Positions 8,267 through 16,836 are shown, counted from the first letter of the stretch. The stretch is DNA of 64,000 bases from CAKZLS01 sp963771545 (GCA_963771545.1 CAVYTX010000003.1:124001-188000); one strand, 5' to 3'. Notes: generated by a model not told the origin, from the letters alone. Numbers and translations are program-made.

Positions 8267-9349
8267 ATGGAAGATCTGGACAAGCTTCGTTCCGAACTTG
8301 TGGCGGCGGTCAGCGGCGCGTCCGACCTGGACGGCGTCGAAACCGTTCGCGTTGCCGCGCTCGGCAAGAAGGGACGCCTGACGGCGCTGATGAAGAGCCT
8401 CGGCAGCATGGCTCCCGATGAACGGCGGAGCTTGGGCGCGACGCTCAACGTTCTCAAGACCGAGGTCGCCCGGGCCATCGAGGCGCGCAAGACGGAACTG
8501 GCGGACGTGGAACTCGATGCCCGTCTCGCCCAGGAGAGCGTGGACGTCACCCTGCCCGTGCGGCCGGAGCGCGTGGGCCGGATTCATCCCATAAGCCAGA
8601 CCATCGACGAGGTCGTGGCGATCTTCGGCGAAATGGGGTTTTCCGTGGCCGAGGGGCCGGACATCGAGAACGACTGGTACAACTTCACCGCCCTCAATAT
8701 CCCGCCCGAGCATCCGGCGCGCCAGGAGATGGACACCTTCTATCTTCCGAACGAGATGGACGGAAACCGGATGGTGCTTCGCACGCACACCTCGCCGGTG
8801 CAGATCCGAACCATGCAATCGCGACCGCCGCCGCCGCCGCTGCGCATCATCGCGCCGGGGCGCACCTATCGCTGTGATTACGACGCAACGCACTCACCCA
8901 TGTTCCATCAGGTCGAGGGGTTGGTGGTGGACGAAACCACGCACATGGGTCATCTCAAGGGCTGCCTGATCGAGTTCTGCCGCGCCTATTTCGGGGTGGA
9001 CGATCTGCCGGTTCGTTTCCGTCCCAGCTACTTCCCGTTCACCGAGCCTTCGGCCGAGGTGGATATCGGGTGTACGCGGGAAGGCGGGACGTTCCGGATC
9101 GGCCATGGCGACGACTGGCTGGAAATTCTCGGCTGCGGCATGGTCAATCCCAAGGTGCTGGAAAACTGCGACATCGATCCCGACCGGTACCAGGGGTTCG
9201 CCTTCGGTATGGGTCTCGAGCGCATCGCCATGCTGAAGTATGGAATTCCCGATCTCCGGACGTTCTTCGAATCCGATCTTCGATGGCTGCGGCACTACGG
9301 TTTCTCCGCCCTTGATGTGCCGTCACTGGTGGCGGGAGTGAACCCGTGA
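8267..9349 (+). CDS. pheS: Phenylalanine--tRNA ligase alpha subunit
   Basis: 360-aa catalytic subunit of the alpha2beta2 enzyme that charges tRNA-Phe. An N-terminal coiled-coil arm (about 1-95) is followed by the class II core: HPISQTIDEVVAIF, GFSVAEGPDIE, motif 2 around PGRTYRCDYDATHSPMFHQVEG and motif 3 GFAFGMGLERIAMLKYG. Its TGA overlaps the GTG start of pheT, indicating translational coupling. The gap of 84 bases after rplT has no terminator, so it likely shares the rpmI-rplT transcript. Confidence 0.97.
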   Translation: MEDLDKLRSELVAAVSGASDLDGVETVRVAALGKKGRLTALMKSLGSMAPDERRSLGATLNVLKTEVARAIEARKTELADVELDARLAQESVDVTLPVRPERVGRIHPISQTIDEVVAIFGEMGFSVAEGPDIENDWYNFTALNIPPEHPARQEMDTFYLPNEMDGNRMVLRTHTSPVQIRTMQSRPPPPPLRIIAPGRTYRCDYDATHSPMFHQVEGLVVDETTHMGHLKGCLIEFCRAYFGVDDLPVRFRPSYFPFTEPSAEVDIGCTREGGTFRIGHGDDWLEILGCGMVNPKVLENCDIDPDRYQGFAFGMGLERIAMLKYGIPDLRTFFESDLRWLRHYGFSALDVPSLVAGVNP

Positions 9350-11751
9350 AATTCACCCTTTCCTGGCTGAAAGATCATCTGGACACCGATGAACCGGCCG
9401 AAACGATCGCCGAAAAACTGACCATGCTGGGTCTGGAGATGGAGAGCCTATTCGACCGGGCATCGGGGCTTCGGGATTTTGTCGTCGCCCGGGTGACCGA
9501 TGCCCGGCCCCATCCCAACGCGGACAAGTTGACCCTCTGCACCGTCGATACCGGAGCCGGGTCCTTCGACGTGGTGTGCGGCGCGCCCAACGCCCGGACC
9601 GGCATCAAGGGCGTGTTCGCGGCCGCGGGGAGCCATATCCCCGGCACGGATATCACCTTGAAGAAGGCCAAGATCCGTGGGGTCGAGAGCAACGGCATGC
9701 TGTTGTCGGAACGCGAAATGGGCCTCTCCGACGATCATGCCGGTATCGTCGAGCTCCCCGAGGGCGCGCCGGTGGGCGCTCCGGCGGTCGACGTGATGGG
9801 GCTCTCCGACCCGGTGTTCGATGTCGCCATCACGCCCAACCGGGGCGATTGCCTGGGCGTCAGGGGGATTGCCCGCGATCTGGCGGCCGCCGGACTTGGG
9901 ACGTTGAAGCCGCTTGCAACCGATCCGGTTCAGGGCGTCTGCGAAAGTCCGATCCGCGTGCTTCTGGAATTCGGCCCCGACACGGCCGGCGCCTGTCCCT
10001 ATTTTGTCGGCCGCTACTTCAGGGGGGTTCGCAACGGCGAAAGTCCGCAATGGCTGAAGGACAAGCTTGTGGCGGTGGGGTTGCGCCCGATTTCGGCCCT
10101 GGTGGATATCACCAACTACATGACCATCGATCTGTGCCGGCCGCTGCATGTTTTCGACGCGGACAAGGTGAGGGGCGACCTTCACGTCCGGTTGGCGCGT
10201 CCCGGCGAGCGGCTGATGGCGCTGAACGAACGGGAATACCAGCTCGATTCCGAAATGACCGTCATTGCCGATGACGCCGAGCCGGAGGCGCTGGGCGGCG
10301 TCATGGGCGGCACGCGAACCGCGTGCACCGGCGAAACCGTCAACGTGTTCGTGGAATCGGCGCTTTTCGACCCCGTGCGGACCGCCCAGACCGGCCGAAA
10401 GCTCGGCTTGGCCTCGGACGCGCGCTACCGTTTCGAGCGCGGGATCGATCCAACCTTCCTCGCCCCCGGAATGGAGCTGGCCACGCGGCTGATCCTCGAG
10501 TTGTGCGGCGGCGACGCCTCCGAAATCGTTGCCGCCGGCGCCGAGCCCGGCTGGCGGCGCGCCGTAACGCTTCGTCCCCAGCGGCCAAGGTCCTTGGCCG
10601 GCGTTGACGTGCCGCTAGAGGAAACGAAGCGCATCCTCGGCGTTCTCGGCTTTTCGGCCGAGGAAACGGATGACATCCTGCGGGTGCATATTCCGCCGTG
10701 GCGCAATGACATCGTGGATGAAGCCTGCCTGGTGGAAGAGGTGGTGCGGGTTTATGGTTACGACCACATTCCGACGACGGCGATGGAGCGCGAGACGGCC
10801 CTGCCGAAACCGGCGCTGACTCCGGAACTGCGCCGCCGGGGCGCGGCGCGGCGGTCCCTGGCCGCGCGCGGTCTGGTGGAAGCGGTCACCTATTCGTTCG
10901 TGTCTTCGGATCGGGCGGCGCTATTCGGAGGGACCTCCGAGGTGCTGCGTTTGGTCAATCCCATCAGCGCCGATCTCGACGTGATGCGGCCCTCGCCGCT
11001 GCCCAATTTGATCGCCGCCGCGGGGCGCAACGCCGACCGGGGCGTGAGCGACGCGGCCCTGTTCGAGGTCGGTCCGCAATACGCCGGGGATTCGCCCGAG
11101 GACCAGCAGACGGTCGCCGCCGGCATTCGATCGGGACGCAGCGGCCCGCGCAACTGGGCGGCCCCGCCCCGGCCGGTGGACGTTTTTGACGCCAAGGCCG
11201 ACGCCCTTACCGTGCTCGCGGCGCTGGGAGCGCCCGTCGATAATCTCGCCATCGCCACCGATGCGCCCGATTGGTATCATCCCGGCCGGTCGGGCGTCCT
11301 CGGGCTCGGCCCGAAAACGGTTCTGGCGCGGTTCGGGGAATGCCACCCACGGGTGTTACGCAAGATGGGTGTCAAGGGACCGATGGTCGCGTTCGAGGTT
11401 TTCCTGGATGTTGTTCCCGGCCGGGGCGGACGGCGCGGGCCCACCCGGCCGCCGTTGACGCTCACGCCCTTTCAACCCATCGAGCGGGATTTCGCTTTTG
11501 TCATGGATGACCGCGTTCCCGCCGCGAACGTGGTTCGGGCCGTCCGCTCGGTGGACAGGGCGTTGATCGCCGATGTCCGTGTGTTCGACGTGTTTTCCGG
11601 GGGCGGCCTCGGAGACGGCAAGAAGTCTCTCGCCGTCAATGTGGTTTTGCAGCCGACCGAAAAGACGCTGACCGACGCCGAGATCGAAACCATCGGCGCC
11701 AAGGTCGTCAGCGCCGTCGAAACGGCCACCGGCGGCGTTCTGAGAACCTGA
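9346..11751 (+). CDS. pheT: Phenylalanine--tRNA ligase beta subunit
   Basis: 801-aa beta subunit with the usual domain order: N-terminal OB-fold tRNA-binding domain (about 39-150, VARVTDARPHPNADKLTLC), B3/4 editing domain (ALVDITNYMTIDLCRPLHVFD, ALGGVMGG), B5 domain around 400-475, catalytic-like core (YGYDHIPTT) and the C-terminal ferredoxin-fold anticodon-binding domain from about 708 (FQPIERDFAFVMDDRVPAANVV). The GTG start overlaps the pheS stop by four bases (GTGA). Length is normal. Confidence 0.97.
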   Translation: MKFTLSWLKDHLDTDEPAETIAEKLTMLGLEMESLFDRASGLRDFVVARVTDARPHPNADKLTLCTVDTGAGSFDVVCGAPNARTGIKGVFAAAGSHIPGTDITLKKAKIRGVESNGMLLSEREMGLSDDHAGIVELPEGAPVGAPAVDVMGLSDPVFDVAITPNRGDCLGVRGIARDLAAAGLGTLKPLATDPVQGVCESPIRVLLEFGPDTAGACPYFVGRYFRGVRNGESPQWLKDKLVAVGLRPISALVDITNYMTIDLCRPLHVFDADKVRGDLHVRLARPGERLMALNEREYQLDSEMTVIADDAEPEALGGVMGGTRTACTGETVNVFVESALFDPVRTAQTGRKLGLASDARYRFERGIDPTFLAPGMELATRLILELCGGDASEIVAAGAEPGWRRAVTLRPQRPRSLAGVDVPLEETKRILGVLGFSAEETDDILRVHIPPWRNDIVDEACLVEEVVRVYGYDHIPTTAMERETALPKPALTPELRRRGAARRSLAARGLVEAVTYSFVSSDRAALFGGTSEVLRLVNPISADLDVMRPSPLPNLIAAAGRNADRGVSDAALFEVGPQYAGDSPEDQQTVAAGIRSGRSGPRNWAAPPRPVDVFDAKADALTVLAALGAPVDNLAIATDAPDWYHPGRSGVLGLGPKTVLARFGECHPRVLRKMGVKGPMVAFEVFLDVVPGRGGRRGPTRPPLTLTPFQPIERDFAFVMDDRVPAANVVRAVRSVDRALIADVRVFDVFSGGGLGDGKKSLAVNVVLQPTEKTLTDAEIETIGAKVVSAVETATGGVLRT

Positions 11752-11782
11752 GCAAACTCAAGTCACGCCGCCGGGTCCCGGA

Positions 11783-11974
11783 TCAGCGGCGCAGAAGGTC
11801 GGCGGGACCGACGCAGCCGCCACGTTTGACCGGACCACGGGCGAGAACCGGCGCCGGCCGTTGCGATGGGGCGGGGACCGGGAAAAAAGCGTCGAGCATG
11901 TTCTTGGAAAACTGCACGTACTGAACCATGGCGTTGACGTTCGCCCACAAAATCAGCTTGATCGGATTGCCCAT
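11783..11974 (-). CDS. Small protein of unknown function (63 aa)
   Basis: I do not recognise this protein. It has an amphipathic N-terminal half (MGNPIKLILWANVNAMVQYV, QFSKNMLDAFFPV) and a proline- and arginine-rich tail (PVPAPSQRP, RGPVKRGGC). Codons use mostly G/C at third positions like real genes around it, and it lies alone between pheT (convergent) and EncFtn (divergent). The ribosome binding site is weak (GAGGATGAAAAGAAG before the ATG). It may be a real small gene linked to the ferritin-like gene, or an accidental frame. Confidence 0.45.
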   Translation of the reverse strand: MGNPIKLILWANVNAMVQYVQFSKNMLDAFFPVPAPSQRPAPVLARGPVKRGGCVGPADLLRR

Positions 11975-12147
11975 CTTCTTTTCATCCTCGCTCTAACAAC
12001 AACGTGGCCAAACGCACCCAAGGTATGCAGCCATTGGCTCCAAATTGTTTTCGGTAACCAAACGAATTATGGTAACCCTCGCAGGGGACGCCGCGCCCGC
12101 GATAAGGTAGAGCCCTGACCCCCGGAATGCAATGAAAGGTCAAATCC

Positions 12148-12441
12148 ATGACAAGCGAAATGCTCCACGCGCCGCGTGAGAAATTGTCCGGCAAGACGAT
12201 CGCCCTGCACCAGGCCATCGTGTCGTTGATGGAAGAACTCGAGGCCATTGATTGGTACCGCCAGCGCTCCGACGATTGCGACGACCCGGCGTTGAAGGAC
12301 ATCCTCTTGCACAACATGCGTGAAGAAATGGAGCATGCCTCCATGGTCCTGGAATGGATTCGCCGCAACGACCCGGATTTTGAACGTGAGCTTAAGGACA
12401 ACCTGTTCACGGAAGGGCCCATAGCGGGCCATCATGACTGA
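12148..12441 (+). CDS. Encapsulated-ferritin-like protein (EncFtn), lacking a cargo peptide
   Basis: 97-aa two-helix ferroxidase of the EncFtn family, which forms ring-shaped decamers that oxidise Fe(II) at subunit interfaces and normally loads into an encapsulin shell. Helix 1 has IVSLMEELEAIDWY and helix 2 has HNMREEMEHASMVLEWIRR. By alignment from memory, E30, E60 and H63 are the di-iron ligands. AAAGG lies 9 bases before the ATG. The core ends at FTEGPIAGHHD, where family members usually continue about 40 residues to an encapsulin-targeting peptide. Here the stop TGA coincides with the edge of a palindromic repeat, and no targeting peptide or encapsulin gene follows. It may be truncated, or work without a shell. 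Confidence 0.88.
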   Translation: MTSEMLHAPREKLSGKTIALHQAIVSLMEELEAIDWYRQRSDDCDDPALKDILLHNMREEMEHASMVLEWIRRNDPDFERELKDNLFTEGPIAGHHD

Positions 12442-12600
12442 TACCAACGGTCGTTAATAATGACTCATTGTGATCGTGTTTCTCGCTTCCTCGGCAGGAG
12501 GGGGCGCGCCGGCGATGGGGACCCATCGTCAAGCGGTCCCGACGCCCCGAGGATGCGAGAAACACGATCACAATGGGTCATTATCAACGACCGTTGGTAT
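12441..12600. repeat. 160-bp palindromic repeat (MITE-like) abutting EncFtn
   Basis: The 54-bp arms at 12441-12494 and 12547-12600 are inverted repeats that match at 51 of 54 positions, separated by about 52 bp. The outer ends read ATACCAACGGTC and GACCGTTGGTAT. No transposase is encoded. The size and structure suggest a miniature inverted-repeat element or a long hairpin at the RNA level. The same 12-bp end occurs at 1359. Confidence 0.8.
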
Positions 12601-12831
12601 GAGGTGAACGAACCGTGCCGGGACTCCCCGTCGTCCCCGAGAAAGGGACCGCCAACCGCCGATTGCTTACCGCACGGCGATATTAGGGCGTCGTCCAAGC
12701 CACCCGCGATCGTGCGAATGGGGCCATCTCCGCCGGGCATCGGCGACCAACGCGGGTGAAATCCTCAATGGCGAGATCGACACCGGCGCGCAAGAGGGGT
12801 CTCTTCAACCTATTGCAACTAAAAGAAAAAT

Positions 12832-12853
12832 GCCGGGCTTAAAAAAGCCCGGC
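12832..12853 (-). terminator. Terminator for leftward transcription (after lysR)
   Basis: GCCGGGCTT and AAGCCCGGC pair with an AAAA loop; on the minus strand the stem is followed by ATTTTTCTTTT. It would end the trxB-lysR transcript about 330 bases after lysR. Confidence 0.6.
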
Positions 12854-12889
12854 GAGTTCAACAGGGAGGCTTCACGTCTGGGAGACGTA

Positions 12890-12915
12890 GGGCTCTTTGG
12901 GAAAGAGCCCCTTTT
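12890..12915 (+). terminator. Terminator for rightward transcription
   Basis: GGGCTCTTT-ggg-AAAGAGCCC followed by CTTTT. No annotated plus-strand gene ends here except EncFtn 450 bases upstream, so it may belong to a small RNA within 12601-12915. Confidence 0.5.
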
Positions 12916-13179
12916 CCGGGACTTGCGCCCGGAAACTCGTTGAATGCTGCAATGCAGCACCCATCCATTGTGTATACGAGCCTTCTTCGCAGAGAACTAC
13001 CCGCAAAATTGCAAGCCTCCCATGCAGAAAACGCATATCTCGCGCAGATTTGCGGGATAAATTTCAATCAATTGGATATTCAGCCTGCCTCTTTGATTGA
13101 AAATTCGCCGAAAAGACTGGACGCAGAGAAAACCAGCGGCTGCGGAGGCGGCGTTGATTGCACTGCAGCAATCGAACGC

Positions 13180-14070
13180 TCAACCATTCAATTCTTCGAT
13201 TTTCCGGACGACAAAATCTCGAAAAACCTTGATCCGGTTCGAGGTTCGCAGTTCTTCGGGATAAACGAAAAAAACATCAACGTCGGGGCCGCGAAGCTCC
13301 GGCAGGATTTCCACGAGATTGCCCGTTTCCTGGTTGAGATAATGAGGCAGCGCGCCGATTCCGATGCCGCTCTGCACCGCCCTGAAGATGCCGTACGTGC
13401 TGTTGACCTTTAGAAACGGCTTTCGCTTTCTGTCATTTTCCACGCCGGCTTCCAGCAGCCAGTTGAGGCTGGGCACCGGCATGCGCGCATCGTCTCCGAA
13501 GACGATGAGCCGGTGGTTATCGAGATCCTCGGGCGCGCGCGGCATGCCGTGCGCCTTCAGATAGCTGGGCGCGGCAAACACGTGATAGCGCAACGTCATA
13601 AGCCGCCGCTGCACCAGGTCGGCCTGCGTCGGCGGCGTCAAGCGAATGGCCACATCGGCCTCGCGCATGGACAGATCGAGCTCGTTGTCCGACAGCACCA
13701 TCGAGGCTTCGATATCGGGGTAATCCTCGAGAAATTCCTTGAGCCGCGGGGCCAGCCAGACGGAGCCGAACGCAATGGTCGTGGTAATCCGCAAGGGGCC
13801 CTCGGGGCGCTCGCGGCTTTCGATGACCCGCGCCTCGACCATGTTCAGCTTTTTGGCGATGTCGCGGGCCGTCCGCAACAGGGTCTCGCCCTGTTCGGTC
13901 AGCATCAAGCCGCGGGCATGGCGATGGAACAGCAGAACCTGCAGGCTTTCCTCCAGCGCGCTGATCTGACGGCTGACGGCGGATTGGCTGAGGTTGAGGG
14001 CCTCGCCCGCGTGGGTAAAACTGCCCGCCTCGGCAACGGCGTGGAAAATGCGGAGCTTATCCCAATCCAT
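13180..14070 (-). CDS. LysR-family transcriptional regulator
   Basis: 296-aa LysR-type regulator. The N-terminal winged helix-turn-helix (DKLRIFHAVAEAGSFTHAGEALNLSQSAVSRQISALE, described by its positions 4-39) is followed by the linker helix and a periplasmic-binding-protein-like effector domain from about residue 92 (PLRITTTIAFGSVWLAPRL). It is the second gene after trxB with a 39-base gap, an arrangement I associate with related alphaproteobacteria, so control of redox or neighbouring genes is possible. Effector and targets are unknown. Confidence 0.92.
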   Translation of the reverse strand: MDWDKLRIFHAVAEAGSFTHAGEALNLSQSAVSRQISALEESLQVLLFHRHARGLMLTEQGETLLRTARDIAKKLNMVEARVIESRERPEGPLRITTTIAFGSVWLAPRLKEFLEDYPDIEASMVLSDNELDLSMREADVAIRLTPPTQADLVQRRLMTLRYHVFAAPSYLKAHGMPRAPEDLDNHRLIVFGDDARMPVPSLNWLLEAGVENDRKRKPFLKVNSTYGIFRAVQSGIGIGALPHYLNQETGNLVEILPELRGPDVDVFFVYPEELRTSNRIKVFRDFVVRKIEELNG

Positions 14071-14109
14071 GAGCGTCCTCTGTTCGATGCCGGCGCCGGT
14101 CGACGATCC

Positions 14110-15069
14110 TCATTCCGCGGCAACCGGTTCTTTCGCGGCAACAAACCGCTCCGCTTCCAAGGCGGCCATGCATCCGGTCCCGGCGGCCGTTACCGCCTGA
14201 CGATAGACCTTATCCTGCACGTCACCCGCCGCGAAAACGCCGGCGGCGCTGGTGGCGGTGCTGTCGGGCGCGGTCAAAATGTATCCCTCGTGATCCATAT
14301 CCAGTTGCCCGCGGAACAGTTCGGTGTTGGGCGTGTGACCGATGGCCACGAACACGCCGTCCACGGGGATTTCTCTCGCCGCGCCTGTTTTGACGTTCCG
14401 GATCCTGAAGCCCTCGACGCCCGGCGGGGAGCCGCCGCCCAAAATTTCCTCGACCACGCTGTCCCAGACCATTTCGATCTTTGGGTTGCGGAACAGCCGG
14501 TCTTGCAGGATTTTTTCGGCGCGCAGTTCATTGCGCCTGTGGATGAGTTTCACCGATGTCGCGAAGTTGGTGAGGAAAAGCGCCTCCTCGACCGCGGTAT
14601 TGCCGCCGCCGATCACCGCCACGTCCTTGCCGCGAAAGAAAAAACCGTCGCATGTGGCGCACGCCGAAACGCCGAATCCCATGAACGCCTGTTCGCTGGG
14701 CAGTCCCAACCACCGCGCCGAGGCCCCGGTGCATATGATGAGCGCGTCGCCAATGTAGGTATCGCCGGAATCGCCGGTAATCCGGAATGGGTGGCGGCTC
14801 AAGTCAACGCGGACGGCGGTGTCGTCGAACATCCGCGTTCCCACCCGTTCCGCCTGTTGGAGCATCTGTTCCATCATCCAGGGGCCCTGAACGGTTTCCG
14901 CGTAACCGGGATAGTTCTCCACATCCGTGGTTATGGTCAGTTGGCCACCCGGTTGCAGGCCCTTGACCAGGATCGGTTCGAGGTTCGCGCGCGCCGCGTA
15001 GATGGCGGCCGTGTAACCGGCCGGGCCGGAGCCAAGTATCACGACCTTGCTTCGATGGGAACTCGGCAT
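14110..15069 (-). CDS. trxB: Thioredoxin reductase
   Basis: 319-aa NADPH-dependent FAD enzyme that reduces thioredoxin. It has the FAD-binding GSGPAGYTAAIYAAR (13-27), the redox-active pair C137-x-x-C140 in SACATCDGFFF, the NADPH-binding GGGNTAVEEALFL and the C-terminal FAD motif GVFAAGDVQDKVYRQAVTAAG. The ATG at 15067-15069 gives the normal family length; an open frame upstream to 15165 adds 32 residues without support. It is divergent from the Lrp gene, sharing a promoter region that contains a palindrome. Confidence 0.95.
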   Translation of the reverse strand: MPSSHRSKVVILGSGPAGYTAAIYAARANLEPILVKGLQPGGQLTITTDVENYPGYAETVQGPWMMEQMLQQAERVGTRMFDDTAVRVDLSRHPFRITGDSGDTYIGDALIICTGASARWLGLPSEQAFMGFGVSACATCDGFFFRGKDVAVIGGGNTAVEEALFLTNFATSVKLIHRRNELRAEKILQDRLFRNPKIEMVWDSVVEEILGGGSPPGVEGFRIRNVKTGAAREIPVDGVFVAIGHTPNTELFRGQLDMDHEGYILTAPDSTATSAAGVFAAGDVQDKVYRQAVTAAGTGCMAALEAERFVAAKEPVAAE

Positions 15070-15189
15070 CAGCGAAACGGCCTTTCCCGCGCGGGAGGGG
15101 AAAAATTCAAGAATTGAGTTTGCAAATTCGGGTCCTACGATAGAAAACCCGACGTTTGTACGCAAGGGCAGCCATGGTTTTTACACACT

Positions 15190-15205
15190 GCCGTAACATT
15201 ACGGC
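15190..15205. promoter_or_regulatory. Palindromic operator candidate between trxB and lrp
   Basis: GCCGTAA-CA-TTACGGC is a perfect 7-bp inverted repeat, just upstream of the -35 box of the lrp promoter and 121 bases upstream of the trxB start codon. It could bind Lrp itself or another dimeric regulator. Confidence 0.45.
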
Positions 15206-15215
15206 GAGGGAACTT

Positions 15216-15244
15216 TTGCATCCGCCGGCGGCTAGTAATATAAT
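15216..15244 (+). promoter_or_regulatory. Promoter of the Lrp-family gene
   Basis: TTGCAT (15216-15221), 17-bp spacer, TATAAT (15239-15244). The predicted start near 15251 rules out a TTG start codon at 15244 for the downstream gene. Confidence 0.6.
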
Positions 15245-15264
15245 TGCGCATCCCAGGGAGGGAA

Positions 15265-15777
15265 ATGGAGAAAAAAAACGTGAGGCGGGTCAAACTCGAT
15301 AAAATCGATCAGCGCATCTTGCATGATTTGCAGTCCAATGGTCGTATCACCAACGTCGAACTCGCACGCCGCGCCGGTATTTCGGCGCCACCGTGCTTGC
15401 GGCGCGTGCGCGCTCTCGAACAGGCCGGCTACGTGTGCGGCTATCATGCCGATCTCGATCCACGGGCGCTGGGCTTCAACGTGACCGTGTTCGCGCACGT
15501 GGGGCTGTCCAGCCAGGCGGAGCACGACCTGGAGGCTTTCGAAGCCCTGGTGGCCGGATGGCCGGAGGTGCGGGAATGCTTCATGCTGGCGGGAGAAACG
15601 GATTTTCTGCTGAAGGTGGTGGCGGAGGATTGGGAGGCCTATCAGAGCTTCCTGACCACCAAATTGACCGCCGCTCCCAACGTCAGTCAGGTCAAATCGG
15701 CGCTGTCCATTCGCAAATCCAAGTTCAGGCCGGGCGTGCCGATCCTATTGGACGGTAATAATGAGCGGAAAGAATAG
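15265..15777 (+). CDS. Lrp/AsnC-family transcriptional regulator
   Basis: 170-aa Lrp/AsnC regulator. The N-terminal helix-turn-helix (LDKIDQRILHDLQSNGRITN, ELARRAGISAPPCLRRVRAL) is followed by a RAM ligand-binding domain (VFAHVGL, AGWPEVRECFMLAGETDFLL, PNVSQVKSALSI). The start is either the ATG at 15265, very close to GGGAGG, or the GTG at 15280, which has GGAG nine bases upstream. Its 3' end is three bases from the convergent purC end. Such proteins usually sense amino acids and autoregulate; the palindrome at 15190 could be its site. Confidence 0.93.
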   Translation: MEKKNVRRVKLDKIDQRILHDLQSNGRITNVELARRAGISAPPCLRRVRALEQAGYVCGYHADLDPRALGFNVTVFAHVGLSSQAEHDLEAFEALVAGWPEVRECFMLAGETDFLLKVVAEDWEAYQSFLTTKLTAAPNVSQVKSALSIRKSKFRPGVPILLDGNNERKE

Positions 15778-15780
15778 CCG

Positions 15781-16764
15781 TCAGGCAAACTTTCCGAGGA
15801 CGGCGCGAATGCGCTCGCGAACGGGCACGCTTGCGTCCGCGGGTTGGAACGGACGGCCCGTGACGGTCTCATAGAGGGTGATATACCGGCGGCTGAACTC
15901 GATCAGCGTATCCCTGGGGATCTCGGGGATTGGATCGCGATAGGGATCGCACTTGTCGGCGATCCACAGCCGCAGGAAGTCCTTGTCCAAGCTCTCCGGG
16001 TTCTCGCCGGAGTAGAACCGGGCCGCGTAGCTCGCGGACTTCCAGTAGCGGCTGCTGTCCGGCGTGTGGATCTCGTCGGCCAGCATGATCCGGCCGGTGT
16101 CGTCCATGCCGAACTCGTACTTCGTATCCACCAGAATCAGTCCGTTTCTGGCCGCGATTTCCCGGCCGCGCGCGAACAGCGCCAAGGCGGCTTCCGCCAC
16201 CGTCTCCCATTGTTCGCGAGAGAGTAGATTTTGCTCGATAACCTTGTCCGGGGTCACCGGCGCGTCATGCTCGCCGTGAGCGGCCTTGGTCGTCGGCGTG
16301 ATGATCGTCTGGGGAAGTTTCTGATTCTTCCGAAGCCCATCCGGAAAATCCACGCCATACATCCGGCGCTCTCCAGCCTGATACATGGGCCAGATGGACG
16401 TGGAGGTGGATCCGGTCAGGTAGTCCCTAACCACGATCTCGATGGGCAGCATCTCCAGGCGCTTGACCACCATCACGTTGGGGTCCGGGTATTCGAGCAC
16501 GTGATTGGGCACGATGTCGGAGGTGGCGTCGAACCAGAATCGCGCCGTTTCGGTCAGGACCTGCCCTTTGAACGGGACGGCGGTCAGGATTTGGTCGAAC
16601 GCGCTCTGTCGATCGGTGGCGATGACGATCCTGCGCCCGTCGGCAAGGTCATAATTGTCCCGGACCTTTCCCCGGGTATACGCCGGCAGTTCCGGAAAAC
16701 AGGCGTCGACGAGGACGTTGTCGATTTGCGAGGAAATCAGTTCGAGAAGAGAATCACGGTTCAT
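15781..16764 (-). CDS. purC: Phosphoribosylaminoimidazole-succinocarboxamide synthase (SAICAR synthetase)
   Basis: 327-aa ATP-dependent enzyme joining CAIR and aspartate in de novo purine synthesis. Motifs include RGKVRDNYDL near the N-terminus, VVRDYLTGSTSTS, and LILVDTKYEFG with LADEIHTPDSSRYW for metal and substrate binding. At 327 aa it is the long form rather than the about 240-aa E. coli type. It lies last in a minus-strand block carA-carB-greA-purC and converges on the Lrp gene. Confidence 0.95.
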   Translation of the reverse strand: MNRDSLLELISSQIDNVLVDACFPELPAYTRGKVRDNYDLADGRRIVIATDRQSAFDQILTAVPFKGQVLTETARFWFDATSDIVPNHVLEYPDPNVMVVKRLEMLPIEIVVRDYLTGSTSTSIWPMYQAGERRMYGVDFPDGLRKNQKLPQTIITPTTKAAHGEHDAPVTPDKVIEQNLLSREQWETVAEAALALFARGREIAARNGLILVDTKYEFGMDDTGRIMLADEIHTPDSSRYWKSASYAARFYSGENPESLDKDFLRLWIADKCDPYRDPIPEIPRDTLIEFSRRYITLYETVTGRPFQPADASVPVRERIRAVLGKFA

Positions 16765-16836
16765 GGTCGACTGCGGGCCAATGATGGAAGGGACGGTGTC
16801 GCCTTGCCGGGAAACGCTCGGAGCGCGCCCGAAGGG

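Larger units (their letters stand above)
12601..13179. other. Gene-free region with a run of hairpins
   Basis: No convincing CDS. Four perfect stem-loops lie within 105 bp (12832-12853, 12874-12888, 12890-12910, 12913-12935), and TGCTGCA-A-TGCAGCA (12945-12959) is a further short palindrome. The first is a terminator for leftward transcription and the third for rightward transcription. The rest (12601-12830, 12960-13179) shows nothing I can name. Confidence 0.5.

Noticed and set aside
12465..12740. 91-codon minus-strand frame over the palindromic element
   Set aside because: It is formed by the repeat arms and flanking DNA, has no ribosome binding site and no recognisable domain.
12940..13413. 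157-codon plus-strand frame starting at the hairpin cluster
   Set aside because: Its second half is the complement of the lysR 3' end and the first half looks like random intergenic sequence.
13513..15117. 534-codon plus-strand frame opposite lysR and trxB
   Set aside because: Antisense shadow of two well-supported genes in GC-rich DNA; no family features.
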